Of a DNA stretch of 64,000 bases, positions 1 to 8,545 are shown piece after piece. The position numbers were made by a program, and so were the translations under genes. The notes below the pieces were generated by a model that was given only the letters and a program-made list of their open reading frames with translations, was not told where the DNA came from and made no database searches. The stretch is from an uncultured Pelagibacteraceae bacterium (GTDB lineage Bacteria > Pseudomonadota > Alphaproteobacteria > Pelagibacterales > Pelagibacteraceae). Numbering within the stretch: position 1 is the stretch's first letter; every line of letters begins with the position of its first letter. The stretch is taken from contig CACIHQ010000003.1 in assembly GCA_902586495.1 (NCBI GenBank), forward strand, positions 1 through 64,000. Reading direction: 5' to 3'.

Positions 1-50
1 TGATTTGTTGTTTATATAGTATATTAACACCAAGCGCACACAACATATAG

Positions 51-78
51 TTGTTTTCGTTAAAATAACAAATATAAT
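51..78 (+). promoter_or_regulatory. sigma70-like promoter of the phosphohexomutase gene
   Basis: TTGTTT (51-56), a 16-base spacer and a perfect TATAAT (73-78) lie just before the ATG at 88. The expected start of transcription is about 84-86, so the message would be leaderless or nearly so, and no Shine-Dalgarno sequence is seen. The -10 box is seen directly; the leaderless reading is inferred. Confidence 0.5.
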
Positions 79-87
79 ACATTATTT

Positions 88-1650
88 ATGAATAAAATTG
101 TATCACTAGCAATTAAGAAAGCTGTCTCCGAATATAACCCCAAGGTTGAAAAAGTCGAAAATGATAACAGGCCTGATTTATTCTCACTTAACAATGAAAC
201 TGAAAATTTAAAAATTAGTCCGTACGGTTTTAGGGAATACGATGCTCGGTGGTTGTATGAGAAAGACATAAATTTGGATGGAATGACGAATCTCGGGAAA
301 GGATTCGGATCTCAAATCATAAAACACACAAAAAAAAGTAATCCAAGAGTAATTGTGGGTCATGATTATAGATCTTACAGTGAAGAAATTAAGAAAGCAT
401 TTACGAAGGGTCTCGTTTCAACGGGATGTAATGTCGAAGACGTAGGATTGTCGTTATCTCCAATGGTCTACTTTGCTCAATTTAATTTAAACTCAGATGC
501 AGTTGCAATGATAACTGCCAGCCATAACGAAAATGGTTGGACTGGTGTAAAAATGGGTATCAAAAAAGGATTAACTCATGCACCAGATGAGATGAAAGAA
601 TTGAAAGAAATTACATTGAATCAAAGCTTTTTGACAGGTAGTGGAAGTGAAAAACAAATTAGTGATTTTCAACAAATATATAAAGACGATTTAATTAAAA
701 AAAATAAGATTAAAAAAAAAATAAAGGCTGTTGTTGCATGTGGAAACGGTACTGCGGGTATTTTCGCACCTGATATTTTAAGGGGAATAGGTTGTGATGT
801 AATTGAATTAGACTGTAAATTAGATTGGACATTTCCAAAATATAATCCAAATCCAGAAGATTTAGAAATGCTTCATGAAATATCAAAATTTGTAAAAAAA
901 AATAATGCTGATATTGGTTTTGGATTTGATGGTGATGGTGATAGATTAGGAGTGATAGATAATAAAGGAAATGAAATATTTTCAGATAAAATTGGCCTTT
1001 TAATTGCAAGAAATCTTTCTAGCACTCATAAAAATTCTAAATTCATTGTAGATGTCAAATCAACAGGCTTATATTCTAATGACAAAATATTAAGAGGTAA
1101 TCAATGCCAAACAATTTATTGGAAGACGGGTCATTCTCATATAAAAAGGAAAGTTCATAATGAGAAAGCGCTAGCCGGTTTTGAGAAAAGTGGGCATTTC
1201 TTTTTTAATCAACCTCTAGGGTATGGATATGATGATGGTATCAATTCAGCCATCCAAGTGTGTCACTTACTTGATAACGATAATAGAAAAATTAGTGAAA
1301 TAATGGATGAGTTACCAAAAACATTTCAATCACCTACAATGGCGCCGTTTTGCAAAGATAATGAAAAGTATGAGGTAGTAAATCAACTTGTAAAGGAAAT
1401 CGAAAATATAAAAAATAATAAAACTAAAATCGACCAACAAGAAATAACAGAAATTATTACTGTAAATGGAGTAAGATTTTCATTTAATGATGGATCCTGG
1501 GGCTTAATTAGAGCTTCATCAAATAAACCTTCGCTAGTGGTTGTTACTGAGAGCCCAACTTCTGATGAAAGAAAAAAAAAGATATTTGAATTTATTGATA
1601 AATTGTTACAAAAGACAGGTAAAATTGGAGAATACGACCAAAAAATATAA
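88..1650 (+). CDS. phosphomannomutase/phosphoglucomutase (alpha-D-phosphohexomutase family)
   Basis: This 520-residue protein interconverts hexose 1- and 6-phosphates (mannose or glucose) and so supplies nucleotide-sugar synthesis. The phosphoserine loop TASHNENGW is at about 143-151 with Ser145. The metal loop DGDGDR is at 281-286 and the sugar-binding loop EKSGH at 366-370. A C-terminal phosphate-binding stretch, RASSNKPS, follows near 475. All four family domains are present. The N-terminus is longer than in typical AlgC/ManB proteins, with about 45 variable residues before the first domain. Family membership is clear; mannose versus glucose preference cannot be decided from sequence. It has its own promoter and no co-directional partner inside the window. 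Confidence 0.93.
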   Translation: MNKIVSLAIKKAVSEYNPKVEKVENDNRPDLFSLNNETENLKISPYGFREYDARWLYEKDINLDGMTNLGKGFGSQIIKHTKKSNPRVIVGHDYRSYSEEIKKAFTKGLVSTGCNVEDVGLSLSPMVYFAQFNLNSDAVAMITASHNENGWTGVKMGIKKGLTHAPDEMKELKEITLNQSFLTGSGSEKQISDFQQIYKDDLIKKNKIKKKIKAVVACGNGTAGIFAPDILRGIGCDVIELDCKLDWTFPKYNPNPEDLEMLHEISKFVKKNNADIGFGFDGDGDRLGVIDNKGNEIFSDKIGLLIARNLSSTHKNSKFIVDVKSTGLYSNDKILRGNQCQTIYWKTGHSHIKRKVHNEKALAGFEKSGHFFFNQPLGYGYDDGINSAIQVCHLLDNDNRKISEIMDELPKTFQSPTMAPFCKDNEKYEVVNQLVKEIENIKNNKTKIDQQEITEIITVNGVRFSFNDGSWGLIRASSNKPSLVVVTESPTSDERKKKIFEFIDKLLQKTGKIGEYDQKI

Positions 1651-1735
1651 TCTTTCTCTAATCTATTTGTCAACAACTTATGAATTCAATTATTACGAGT
1701 TTTGTGTTTTTTTAAGAATCAAATAAATTTAAATT

Positions 1736-1772
1736 AAGGGTGGCAGAGGGAGACTGAAACCACCCTTACCCC
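1736..1772 (+). promoter_or_regulatory. candidate H-type pseudoknot or leader hairpin upstream of the DUF2061 gene
   Basis: AAGGGTGG (1736-1743) pairs perfectly with CCACCCTT (1760-1767) around a 16-base loop. The loop contains GAGGG, which could pair with the ACCCC just after the stem (1768-1772) and give an H-type pseudoknot. No T-run follows, so an intrinsic terminator is unlikely. It lies 28 bases before the ATG at 1801. It is far more GC-rich than the surrounding AT-rich spacer. I could not match it to a known riboswitch consensus. Confidence 0.4.
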
Positions 1773-1800
1773 ATCTTTATGTAGAGTTAAATACAGTTAA

Positions 1801-2013
1801 ATGGCAGACAGAAAGATAAGATCAGTTGCAAAAACATTTTCTTGGAGATTTCTTATATTTGTATACTGGATGCTGTTTGGATATATTTTTACAGGTTCTT
1901 TTAAAGTCGCAGGGATATTAGGAATTGGATCAATAATACCTCTTTTTTTCTACTATTTTCACGAAAGAATTTGGAACAAAATTAAATGGGGCACCGATCA
2001 AGATAAACTTTAA
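1801..2013 (+). CDS. DUF2061 family small membrane protein
   Basis: This 70-residue protein has the DUF2061 hallmark near its N-terminus (RSVAKTFSWRF), then a hydrophobic segment at about 17-32 and another at about 36-51, and a basic end. The function of the family is unknown. It overlaps the 3' end of the convergent TSUP permease gene by 4 bases. A GC-rich hairpin in its leader suggests control at RNA level. The domain call rests on pattern recognition. Confidence 0.75.
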   Translation: MADRKIRSVAKTFSWRFLIFVYWMLFGYIFTGSFKVAGILGIGSIIPLFFYYFHERIWNKIKWGTDQDKL

Positions 2014-2846
2014 CTAATATTTAGATACTCAATAAATGATCTAATAGACACTATAATTAAAAAGGTTCCAAAAATTTTACTTAATAATTTTTTGTCAATT
2101 CGATAAACTGCTTTTGCGCCTATTCGAGCCATAACTGTTGTTACTGGTACAAAAACCAGAAAACCTAATAAATTTATGTAACCAACACTAAAAGGAGTGC
2201 TGACATTATCAATTATTTTACCCCCTAAAATCATTGTTATGCTACCACTCACAGCGATCAAAAAACCTACAGCAGCGGCTGTTCCAATGGATTTTCTGAT
2301 ATCATAACCAAATGTTCTCATAAAAGGCACCATTAATGAACCACCGCCAATTCCAAGAGGTACTGAAATGAAGCCTATTACAATACCAGAAATATTTTTT
2401 ACTAAATCAGAAATCTCTTTTGGATTTTCAAGAAGTTTTTCTCTCAAAAAGATAAAAAATAAACCTACAATAAACGCAAATATAGAAAAGAATAAAACTA
2501 ACGCTGCAGTTTTTAAGTTCACAGCTAAAAAAGTTCCAGCAATTACTCCAAATAAAATAAAAATACCAAATGATTTTACCATTTTAAAATCTACTGCATC
2601 ATATTCCATATGTGTTCTTGTAGAAATAATAGAAGTTGGAATTATTATCGCTAAAGAGGTACCAACTGATAAATGCATTCTTGTAATAATATCAAAATCT
2701 AAAACTGTGAAAGCATAGTATAAAGCAGGAACCATAATTATTCCTCCACCAACTCCTAGTAATCCAGCCAAAAAACCTGCAACTGCTGCGGCAACGCCTA
2801 AGACAAACAACAAATTTATTAATTCACCTAAATCTATTATTTCCAT
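2010..2846 (-). CDS. TSUP (TauE/SafE) family membrane permease
   Basis: This 278-residue polytopic membrane protein has the two-repeat TSUP architecture. Glycine-rich motifs occur in each half: LAGLLGVGGGIIMVP near residue 26 and VPLGIGGGSLMVPF near 162. Family members move sulfite, sulfoacetate or other small anions. A sulfite or sulfonate exporter would fit the sulfonate genes about 40 kb away, but nothing local proves this. Its gene abuts dusA: the dusA stop overlaps its ATG, suggesting co-transcription with dusA and the TRAP genes upstream. Confidence 0.85.
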   Translation of the reverse strand: MEIIDLGELINLLFVLGVAAAVAGFLAGLLGVGGGIIMVPALYYAFTVLDFDIITRMHLSVGTSLAIIIPTSIISTRTHMEYDAVDFKMVKSFGIFILFGVIAGTFLAVNLKTAALVLFFSIFAFIVGLFFIFLREKLLENPKEISDLVKNISGIVIGFISVPLGIGGGSLMVPFMRTFGYDIRKSIGTAAAVGFLIAVSGSITMILGGKIIDNVSTPFSVGYINLLGFLVFVPVTTVMARIGAKAVYRIDKKLLSKIFGTFLIIVSIRSFIEYLNIS

Positions 2847-3850
2847 TACTGATTTGTTTGATTTGCTTTTTCATTATTTTGAACAATAGTCATAATATGT
2901 TTTGCTTTTTGAAAATCAGAGTCTCTTGCCATCATATTATCGCTTAAATACCTTTTCCATTCTTTAGATCCAACTTGACCATGATATAGTCCAACAGTGT
3001 GTCTCATTATGTGGTTAACTTTGGTACCCTCTTTAACTTCTTTATCTAAATACTCTAAAAGTTTTTGAACAACTTCTTCTCTTGTAGGGCTATTGTTGAT
3101 ATTAAAAATTTCTTTTTCTATTTCCACGAGAGAATATGGGTTTTGATAAATAGATCTGCCAATCATTACACCATCGCAATAATTTAAATGATCTTTTATT
3201 TCACTTACTTTGGTTATGCCTCCATTAATTATAATTTCTAAATTTGGATTTTCTTTTTTAATTTTGTAAACCATATCGTAGTTTAACTTTGGAATATTCA
3301 AATTTTGTTTTGGAGATAATCCACTTAACATTGCTTTTCTTGCATGCAAAATAAAAGTCTTCGCTCCTGCATCTCTCATTTGTCTAATAAAATTATTCAG
3401 ATAATTAAAATCTTCTACATCATCAAAACCAATACGAGTTTTAGCAGTTACTGGAATTTTACAAGCATTTACCATTGCATGTATACACTCAGCCACTAAT
3501 TCTGGTTCTTTCATTAAACATGCACCAAATTTATTTTTTTGAACTTTTTTGCTAGGACATCCAAGGTTAATATTTATTTCATCATACCCCAAGTCCTCAC
3601 CAATTTTAGCAACTTCTGCCAGTTCATCCTTATTGGAACCACCAACTTGTAAAGCCAGAGGTTTTTCCTCAGGACTGAAAGACAAGATTTTTTTTCTATC
3701 ACCATGAATTGCTGATTTTGTAGCCACCATTTCAGTATAGAGCATTACATTTTTACTCATCAGTCTTAAAAAGAAACGATCGTGTCTGTCAGTGCAATCC
3801 ATCATTGGAGCAACTGATATTTTTCTATTTATTTCTTTTTTAGAATCCAA
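2846..3850 (-). CDS. dusA: tRNA-dihydrouridine synthase A
   Basis: This FMN-dependent enzyme reduces uridine in the tRNA D-loop. The 334-residue protein begins with the FMN-barrel motif SVAPMMDCTDRH (12-23), has the Dus signature LGCPSKKVQ with catalytic Cys98, and the DusA-type FGACLM that follows. DusA-type length and the KTRIGFDD stretch support the A subfamily. The start overlaps the end of dctM by 11 bases, so it is probably translated from the TRAP transporter message. That placement of a housekeeping tRNA modifier is probably just gene packing. Confidence 0.93.
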   Translation of the reverse strand: MDSKKEINRKISVAPMMDCTDRHDRFFLRLMSKNVMLYTEMVATKSAIHGDRKKILSFSPEEKPLALQVGGSNKDELAEVAKIGEDLGYDEININLGCPSKKVQKNKFGACLMKEPELVAECIHAMVNACKIPVTAKTRIGFDDVEDFNYLNNFIRQMRDAGAKTFILHARKAMLSGLSPKQNLNIPKLNYDMVYKIKKENPNLEIIINGGITKVSEIKDHLNYCDGVMIGRSIYQNPYSLVEIEKEIFNINNSPTREEVVQKLLEYLDKEVKEGTKVNHIMRHTVGLYHGQVGSKEWKRYLSDNMMARDSDFQKAKHIMTIVQNNEKANQTNQ

Positions 3851-5171
3851 GGTCTTTACCCATTATTTTATCAGGTAACCATGTAACAATCTCAGGAAAA
3901 ATACATAAAATTACTATAGCTAAAGCCATAATTATCATGAATGGTATAGACCCTTTTAAAATTTCTGACAAACTAACGTCTGGGGTAATTCCTTTTATAA
4001 TATAAAGATTTAATCCAACTGGCGGTGTAATTAAGCCGATCTCCATATTGATTGTAAACACTATTGCAAACCAATATGGATCAAACCCTAAAGTAGTAAT
4101 TACTGGTAATAATATAGCTGAGGTCATTACAATAACTGCGACTGGTGGTAAAAAGAAACCAGCTATTAAAAGAAATATATTTATTAAAATGAACACAACC
4201 CATTTGTTTGAACTTAATTCAACCATGCTCTGTGCTAAAGATTGAGTTACATAGAGTTGTGAGAGAGTAAAAGCAAAAAGATATGATGCAGCAATGATAA
4301 ACATTATCATCACACTTTCTTTCATTGAAACTTTAACAATGTTCCATATTTTGTTAGGTTGATAAATTTTGTAAACTACTGCAATCAATACAAAAACTAA
4401 AAATGCTCCTACTCCAGATGCCTCAGATGGTGTTGCAACCCCTCCGTAAAGAACATATAAAACACCTGCAATAATAGCTAAGAAAGGAAGAATTCTTGGT
4501 AATACTTCAAGTTTTTCCTTTAAAGTTGGTCTCACTCTATTTCTCAGAGCTTTTGCAGCATCTTTATCAATGAAATAACTATGAATAAGAGCCCAGATTG
4601 CAAACATACCTGCTAACATAAAACCTGGTACAAGACCGCATAAAAATAATCTACCTATTGATGTACCTGTTGCAATTCCATAAACAATTAAAACAATACT
4701 AGGAGGAATTAAAACTCCTAGGGTTCCTCCAGCTGCAATAGTTCCGGTTGCGATTTGATCAGAGTACCCTCTTTTCCTCATTTCAGGTATTCCCATTGTT
4801 CCAATTGCTGCACAAGTTGCAGGGCTAGATCCACTTAAAGCTGCAAAAATTGAACAAGCACCAATATTAGAAATTACTAATCCACCTGGTACTCTCCAAA
4901 GCCATCTATCCAAGCCTGTGTATAAATCTTTTCCTGCAGGAGAATTGGCAACAGCCATTCCCATTAAAATAAACATTGGTATGGAAAGTAAAACAAAAGA
5001 ATTTAATCCTGCAAAAAATGTTTCCGCAAAGACATCAAGCATTTGAACTCCCTCAAATGTAACTAACAAAGCAATCGAAACAAAACTCAAACCAAAAGCA
5101 ATTGGAATTCCAGAAAAAAGTACTAATAAAGTAAAAACTGCAACAATTAATGCTATAATCAGTGGATCCAT
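3840..5171 (-). CDS. dctM: TRAP transporter large permease DctM
   Basis: This 443-residue inner-membrane protein has about 11-12 hydrophobic segments. It is the ion-coupled transport subunit of a tripartite ATP-independent periplasmic transporter. Diagnostic stretches are SGSSPATCAAIGTMGIPEM and GTLGVLIPPSIVLIVYG near 113-165, and a second-half GLITPPVGLNLY. The ATG abuts the DctQ stop and its end overlaps dusA. The substrate is unknown; this family usually carries carboxylic acids. Confidence 0.95.
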   Translation of the reverse strand: MDPLIIALIVAVFTLLVLFSGIPIAFGLSFVSIALLVTFEGVQMLDVFAETFFAGLNSFVLLSIPMFILMGMAVANSPAGKDLYTGLDRWLWRVPGGLVISNIGACSIFAALSGSSPATCAAIGTMGIPEMRKRGYSDQIATGTIAAGGTLGVLIPPSIVLIVYGIATGTSIGRLFLCGLVPGFMLAGMFAIWALIHSYFIDKDAAKALRNRVRPTLKEKLEVLPRILPFLAIIAGVLYVLYGGVATPSEASGVGAFLVFVLIAVVYKIYQPNKIWNIVKVSMKESVMIMFIIAASYLFAFTLSQLYVTQSLAQSMVELSSNKWVVFILINIFLLIAGFFLPPVAVIVMTSAILLPVITTLGFDPYWFAIVFTINMEIGLITPPVGLNLYIIKGITPDVSLSEILKGSIPFMIIMALAIVILCIFPEIVTWLPDKIMGKDLGF

Positions 5172-5666
5172 TTATTTAAAATCCTTATCATCAGTTAATT
5201 TTATAATTTCTGCGATATACTGTAATATCATTAACAAAGCCCCCAACATCATTGATGAATATGGTATCCATAGTGGTGGATCCCAGACTGTTCCTGTTGA
5301 ATAATTTTTAGTAAATGCTTCCTCAAACATTAAAAATCCAAAATAAAATAAAATTAAGAAAAAAAGTAAACTTATGGATGATGTAAAAATTTTTAATCTA
5401 ATTATATTTTTTTTTGATAGAAAGTCATAAATCCATTCCATGCTAACATGAGCCTTTTCACTTAAAACGTATACACTTCCTATAAAAGTTGAGGCTACCA
5501 ATAACATTGTGACAAGTTCTGTCTGCCATGTGATTGCTCTTTGAAAAAAATATCTTTCAAAAACAAGCTCAACAATTACCAAGATTGATAAAAGTAATGC
5601 TAACACAGCAAAAGCACCACATGCTTTAGCTATATAGTCACAAATTTGCAGATATTTTTTTTTCAT
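5172..5666 (-). CDS. dctQ: TRAP transporter small permease DctQ
   Basis: This 164-residue protein has four hydrophobic segments (about 12-35, 48-68, 90-112 and 130-152), the expected size and topology of the small TRAP membrane subunit. The motif RAITWQTELVTMLLVASTFIGS is family-like. Its ATG follows immediately after the T-tract of a strong hairpin, and the only Shine-Dalgarno-like run (AGGGG) lies in the hairpin's 3' arm. Expression is therefore probably throttled relative to the binding protein. Confidence 0.92.
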   Translation of the reverse strand: MKKKYLQICDYIAKACGAFAVLALLLSILVIVELVFERYFFQRAITWQTELVTMLLVASTFIGSVYVLSEKAHVSMEWIYDFLSKKNIIRLKIFTSSISLLFFLILFYFGFLMFEEAFTKNYSTGTVWDPPLWIPYSSMMLGALLMILQYIAEIIKLTDDKDFK

Positions 5667-5672
5667 AAAAAA

Positions 5673-5703
5673 AACCCCTATTTAATATGAATAAATAGGG
5701 GTT
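5673..5703 (-). terminator. attenuator-type hairpin between dctP and dctQ
   Basis: A perfect 12-base-pair stem (5673-5684 with 5692-5703) closes a 7-base loop. Reading the minus strand, it is followed directly by a T8 tract and then the dctQ ATG. The 3' arm carries AGGGG, the only candidate ribosome-binding site for dctQ. It has both terminator form and the potential to mask a ribosome-binding site. This would favour high DctP and low DctQM output. Confidence 0.8.
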
Positions 5704-5717
5704 CTTTATATATTATT

Positions 5718-6728
5718 TTATTTAACTGCCAAAGCCATTTCCATCAGCTTATCGCCACCTGGAACTTTATCAGCAAATGCTTTATGAGAAGATTTTTTCG
5801 CAATCTCTACCCATGCAGCATGGTCTTTTGCATCCATGTATACCAATTTTACACCAGCAGCTTTATAAGCATCTTCAAACTTTTTATCTAAGTTTTCTAC
5901 TTGAGCTGTCATGTATTTCTCAGCAACTTTACCAGCTTTCATTAAAGCTTTTTGTTGCTTAGAACTTAATGCATCATAAGACTTTTTCGACATTAAGATT
6001 GGTTCGTACATAAACCATAGACCAAATTTTCCTGGAGGAGTTGCACATGAAACTTGTTCATAAATTTTGTAACTTACAAAACTTCCTGAACTAGTGTTAG
6101 CACCTGTTAATACACCAGTTTGTAAACCTGTGTAAATTTCAGATGAAGGCATACTTTGTATACCCGCTCCTGCTGCTTCTAACATTTGGTTAAATGCTTT
6201 ACCTGCAGCTCTCATAACCTGACCTTTTGCATCGCTAGGGTTCTTGATACATTTTGTTTTTGAAGCAAAACCACCACCTAACCAAGCATCAGATAAAACT
6301 ACGACACCAGCATCATTAATGATTTTTTTAATCTCAGTCATCATTGGACCTTTATTAAATCTCAATGCATGGTCATGATTTTTAACTGTTCCTGGCATTA
6401 GAGTTGCGTCAAATTCTGGGTGGAATTTTGATGCATATGCTAATGGAAAAGCAGAAATATCCAACTGACCTGTTGTCATTGGTTTCCACTGTTCTTTTGG
6501 TTTGTATAATGATTTAGCTGGATAAATTCTTATATCTATTCCAACATTTGCTTTTTTGACTTCGTCAGCAATGATTTGCACCATTTCATGACGTGGGTCA
6601 AAAGATCCATCAGCTCTCGGAGTTCCCGGCCATTGGTGACTTGCTTTTAAAGTTACTGCAAAAGCAGAACCAATAGTTGTGAAAACGAAAACTAATGAAG
6701 TTAAGTATAAAGATATTTTTTTTAACAT
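5718..6728 (-). CDS. dctP: TRAP transporter substrate-binding protein DctP
   Basis: This is the periplasmic receptor of the TRAP system. From the ATG at 6728 it is 336 residues with a clean signal peptide (KK, hydrophobic core, cleavage near SAFA). I chose this start because GAAGGA sits 8 bases upstream and a good promoter lies at 6763-6791; a longer in-frame start at 6791 would fall inside that promoter. The TRAP-receptor core contains VMRAAGKAFNQ, with Arg173 in the place of the carboxylate-binding arginine. The ligand is likely an organic acid, otherwise unknown. It is first in the dctP-dctQ-dctM-dusA-TSUP run. Confidence 0.93.
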   Translation of the reverse strand: MLKKISLYLTSLVFVFTTIGSAFAVTLKASHQWPGTPRADGSFDPRHEMVQIIADEVKKANVGIDIRIYPAKSLYKPKEQWKPMTTGQLDISAFPLAYASKFHPEFDATLMPGTVKNHDHALRFNKGPMMTEIKKIINDAGVVVLSDAWLGGGFASKTKCIKNPSDAKGQVMRAAGKAFNQMLEAAGAGIQSMPSSEIYTGLQTGVLTGANTSSGSFVSYKIYEQVSCATPPGKFGLWFMYEPILMSKKSYDALSSKQQKALMKAGKVAEKYMTAQVENLDKKFEDAYKAAGVKLVYMDAKDHAAWVEIAKKSSHKAFADKVPGGDKLMEMALAVK

Positions 6729-6762
6729 TATTTTTCCTTCTATTGTTATTTTTAATAATTTA

Positions 6763-6791
6763 ATTAAAATGAACTTATTAATGAGAGTCAA
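6763..6791 (-). promoter_or_regulatory. dctP promoter
   Basis: On the minus strand, TTGACT (6791-6786), a 17-base spacer and TTTAAT (6768-6763) form a good sigma70-type promoter. A second TTGACT overlaps upstream (6796-6791). Transcription would start near 6756 and give a leader of about 28 bases with GAAGGA before the ATG at 6728. Confidence 0.6.
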
Positions 6792-6826
6792 GTCAACAAA
6801 AGCTCTTTAAATACAAACAAATAATT

Positions 6827-7972
6827 ATGGATGGACCTTTAAAAAACCTTTTAGTTGTTGATTTAACAAGAGTATTGGTTGGACCTTATTGCACAATGAT
6901 ATTATCAGATTTAGGTGCGCGGGTGATAAAAGTTGAAGCTCCAGAAATCGGTGATGATTCAAGAAATTTCGGACCATTTATAAAAGATTACTCTGCCTAC
7001 TTCATGTCCTTAAATAGAGGAAAGGAAAGTATTGCTCTCAATTTAAAAAGTTCAGAGGATAAAAAAATTTTTAATAAAATTTTATCTAAAGCAGATATTT
7101 TAGTCGAAAATTTTAAACCAGGAACTTTAGAAAAATGGGGTTACGGCTGGAAGGATGTGTCCAAAAAATATCCTAAACTAATTTATGCTTCAGCTTCAGG
7201 TTTTGGTCAAACAGGTCCCCTTAAAGAGTTACCAGCTTACGACATGGTGGTACAAGGTATGGGAGGATTAATGAGTGTAACTGGTCAACCAAATTCTGAA
7301 CCTACAAGAGTTGGTACATCTATTGGAGATATAACTGCAGGACTTTTTACTACGATTGGAATTAACGCAGCTCTTTATGATAGACAAAAAACTGGAAAAG
7401 GAATGTACATAGATGTATCGATGCTTGATTGTCAAATAGCTATTCTAGAAAATGCTATCGCACGATATCTTTCAAAGAATGAAATTCCAAAGCCGATGGG
7501 ATCACGTCATCCTTCAATTGCTCCATTTGAAGCCTTCAAGACAAAGGATAGTTATATAATAATCGCAGCAGGTAATGATAAATTATTTGAAAAACTATGT
7601 AATGTCTTAAAAATAAATGAAGTAAATCAAAATCCTAAATTTTCAAATAATTCATCCAGAGCTAAAAATATGGATGAACTTAAAAAAATTTTAGAGGATA
7701 AATTATCCACAAAAAAAACAGATGAGTGGGTTAAAGAAATGGAAAAGGATAAAATTCCATGTGGTCCAATCTTTAATATAAAAGAGGCTGTTGAAAATCC
7801 TCAAATAGAGTCAAGAAACATGATTGTAAAAGCTTTTCATAAAGTTGTGGGGGATTTTAAATTAGCTGGAAACCCAATTAAAATGTCAACCTATAAGGAT
7901 AAAAAAACAAGAGGTGATATTCCTGATTTGGATGAGCATCGACAAAAAATTTTAGAGGAATTTAATAGTTAA
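6827..7972 (+). CDS. CaiB/BaiF family (class III) CoA-transferase
   Basis: This 381-residue protein moves CoA between carboxylic acids. It shows the family opening [30 protein letters not shown] (about 8-37), the loop [11 protein letters not shown], and the catalytic-Asp motif [12 protein letters not shown] near 165. Length fits formyl-CoA, succinyl-CoA or mesaconyl-CoA type transferases; the acid pair cannot be named. It is divergent from the TRAP receptor, whose imported acid could be its substrate, which is only an inference. Its end overlaps rpoZ by 4 bases, convergently. Confidence 0.9.
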   Translation: MDGPLKNLLVVDLTRVLVGPYCTMILSDLGARVIKVEAPEIGDDSRNFGPFIKDYSAYFMSLNRGKESIALNLKSSEDKKIFNKILSKADILVENFKPGTLEKWGYGWKDVSKKYPKLIYASASGFGQTGPLKELPAYDMVVQGMGGLMSVTGQPNSEPTRVGTSIGDITAGLFTTIGINAALYDRQKTGKGMYIDVSMLDCQIAILENAIARYLSKNEIPKPMGSRHPSIAPFEAFKTKDSYIIIAAGNDKLFEKLCNVLKINEVNQNPKFSNNSSRAKNMDELKKILEDKLSTKKTDEWVKEMEKDKIPCGPIFNIKEAVENPQIESRNMIVKAFHKVVGDFKLAGNPIKMSTYKDKKTRGDIPDLDEHRQKILEEFNS

Positions 7973-8502
7973 TTATTTTCTTCAGAAGAATCTGTATCTT
8001 GTTGACTTACCTGCTCTTCTGCTTCTGAAACTTCATCAAGAGAAACATCATCAGAGTCGCCCTCTGTTTCCTCTGATGGTTGAGAGTCTACGTCAGGACT
8101 AGCTGTTTGAGAAAGTTCGGCTAAATCATCTTTTGAGACTTGAATTTTTTCTGGAGCTTTTCTGGCTCTTTTTGATGGTAATATAGGAGCACCACTTTTT
8201 GAAATTTCACCTTTGTATAAACTTTCAAAATCATCACCTACATCTTCATCATCTTCCGTTCCATCATCAACTTGTTCTACATGTTTTCTCAATTTGTAAA
8301 TTGCACTCTCACTTAAATCTGAAACTTTAATATTTTCCTCAGCTATTTCTCTGAGTGAAATAACTGTATTTTTATCATTATCTCTATCTAAAGTTGGCTC
8401 AATACCAGAGTTCAATTGAGTTGCTCTTTCTTTTGCAACTAAAACAAGCTCATAGGGACTTTCAACTTTATCGATACAATCTTCAACAGTAACTCTAGCC
8501 AT
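7969..8502 (-). CDS. rpoZ: RNA polymerase omega subunit with long acidic C-terminal tail
   Basis: The N-terminus [27 protein letters not shown] is a clear RpoZ signature, and [12 protein letters not shown] continues the conserved core. Omega helps RNA polymerase assembly and ppGpp response. The protein is 177 residues, whereas omega proteins are usually about 70-130. The extra part, from about residue 95, is low complexity and rich in Asp, Glu and Ser, with a short basic patch ([11 protein letters not shown]). The tail probably is disordered. Position next to an MFS gene on the same strand implies nothing about function. Confidence 0.92.
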   Translation of the reverse strand: MARVTVEDCIDKVESPYELVLVAKERATQLNSGIEPTLDRDNDKNTVISLREIAEENIKVSDLSESAIYKLRKHVEQVDDGTEDDEDVGDDFESLYKGEISKSGAPILPSKRARKAPEKIQVSKDDLAELSQTASPDVDSQPSEETEGDSDDVSLDEVSEAEEQVSQQDTDSSEENN

Positions 8503-8545
8503 GCGCTGTATCTATACAGTGACAAAAAAAAAATCAAGGAGATTT

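Noticed and set aside
1736..1772. Rho-independent terminator of the phosphohexomutase gene
   Set aside because: The stem is followed by ACCCCATC and not by a T-run on either strand close enough.
6729..6791. Longer DctP start at 6791
   Set aside because: It falls in the promoter (-35 TTGACT at 6786-6791), lacks a ribosome site and would spoil the signal peptide.
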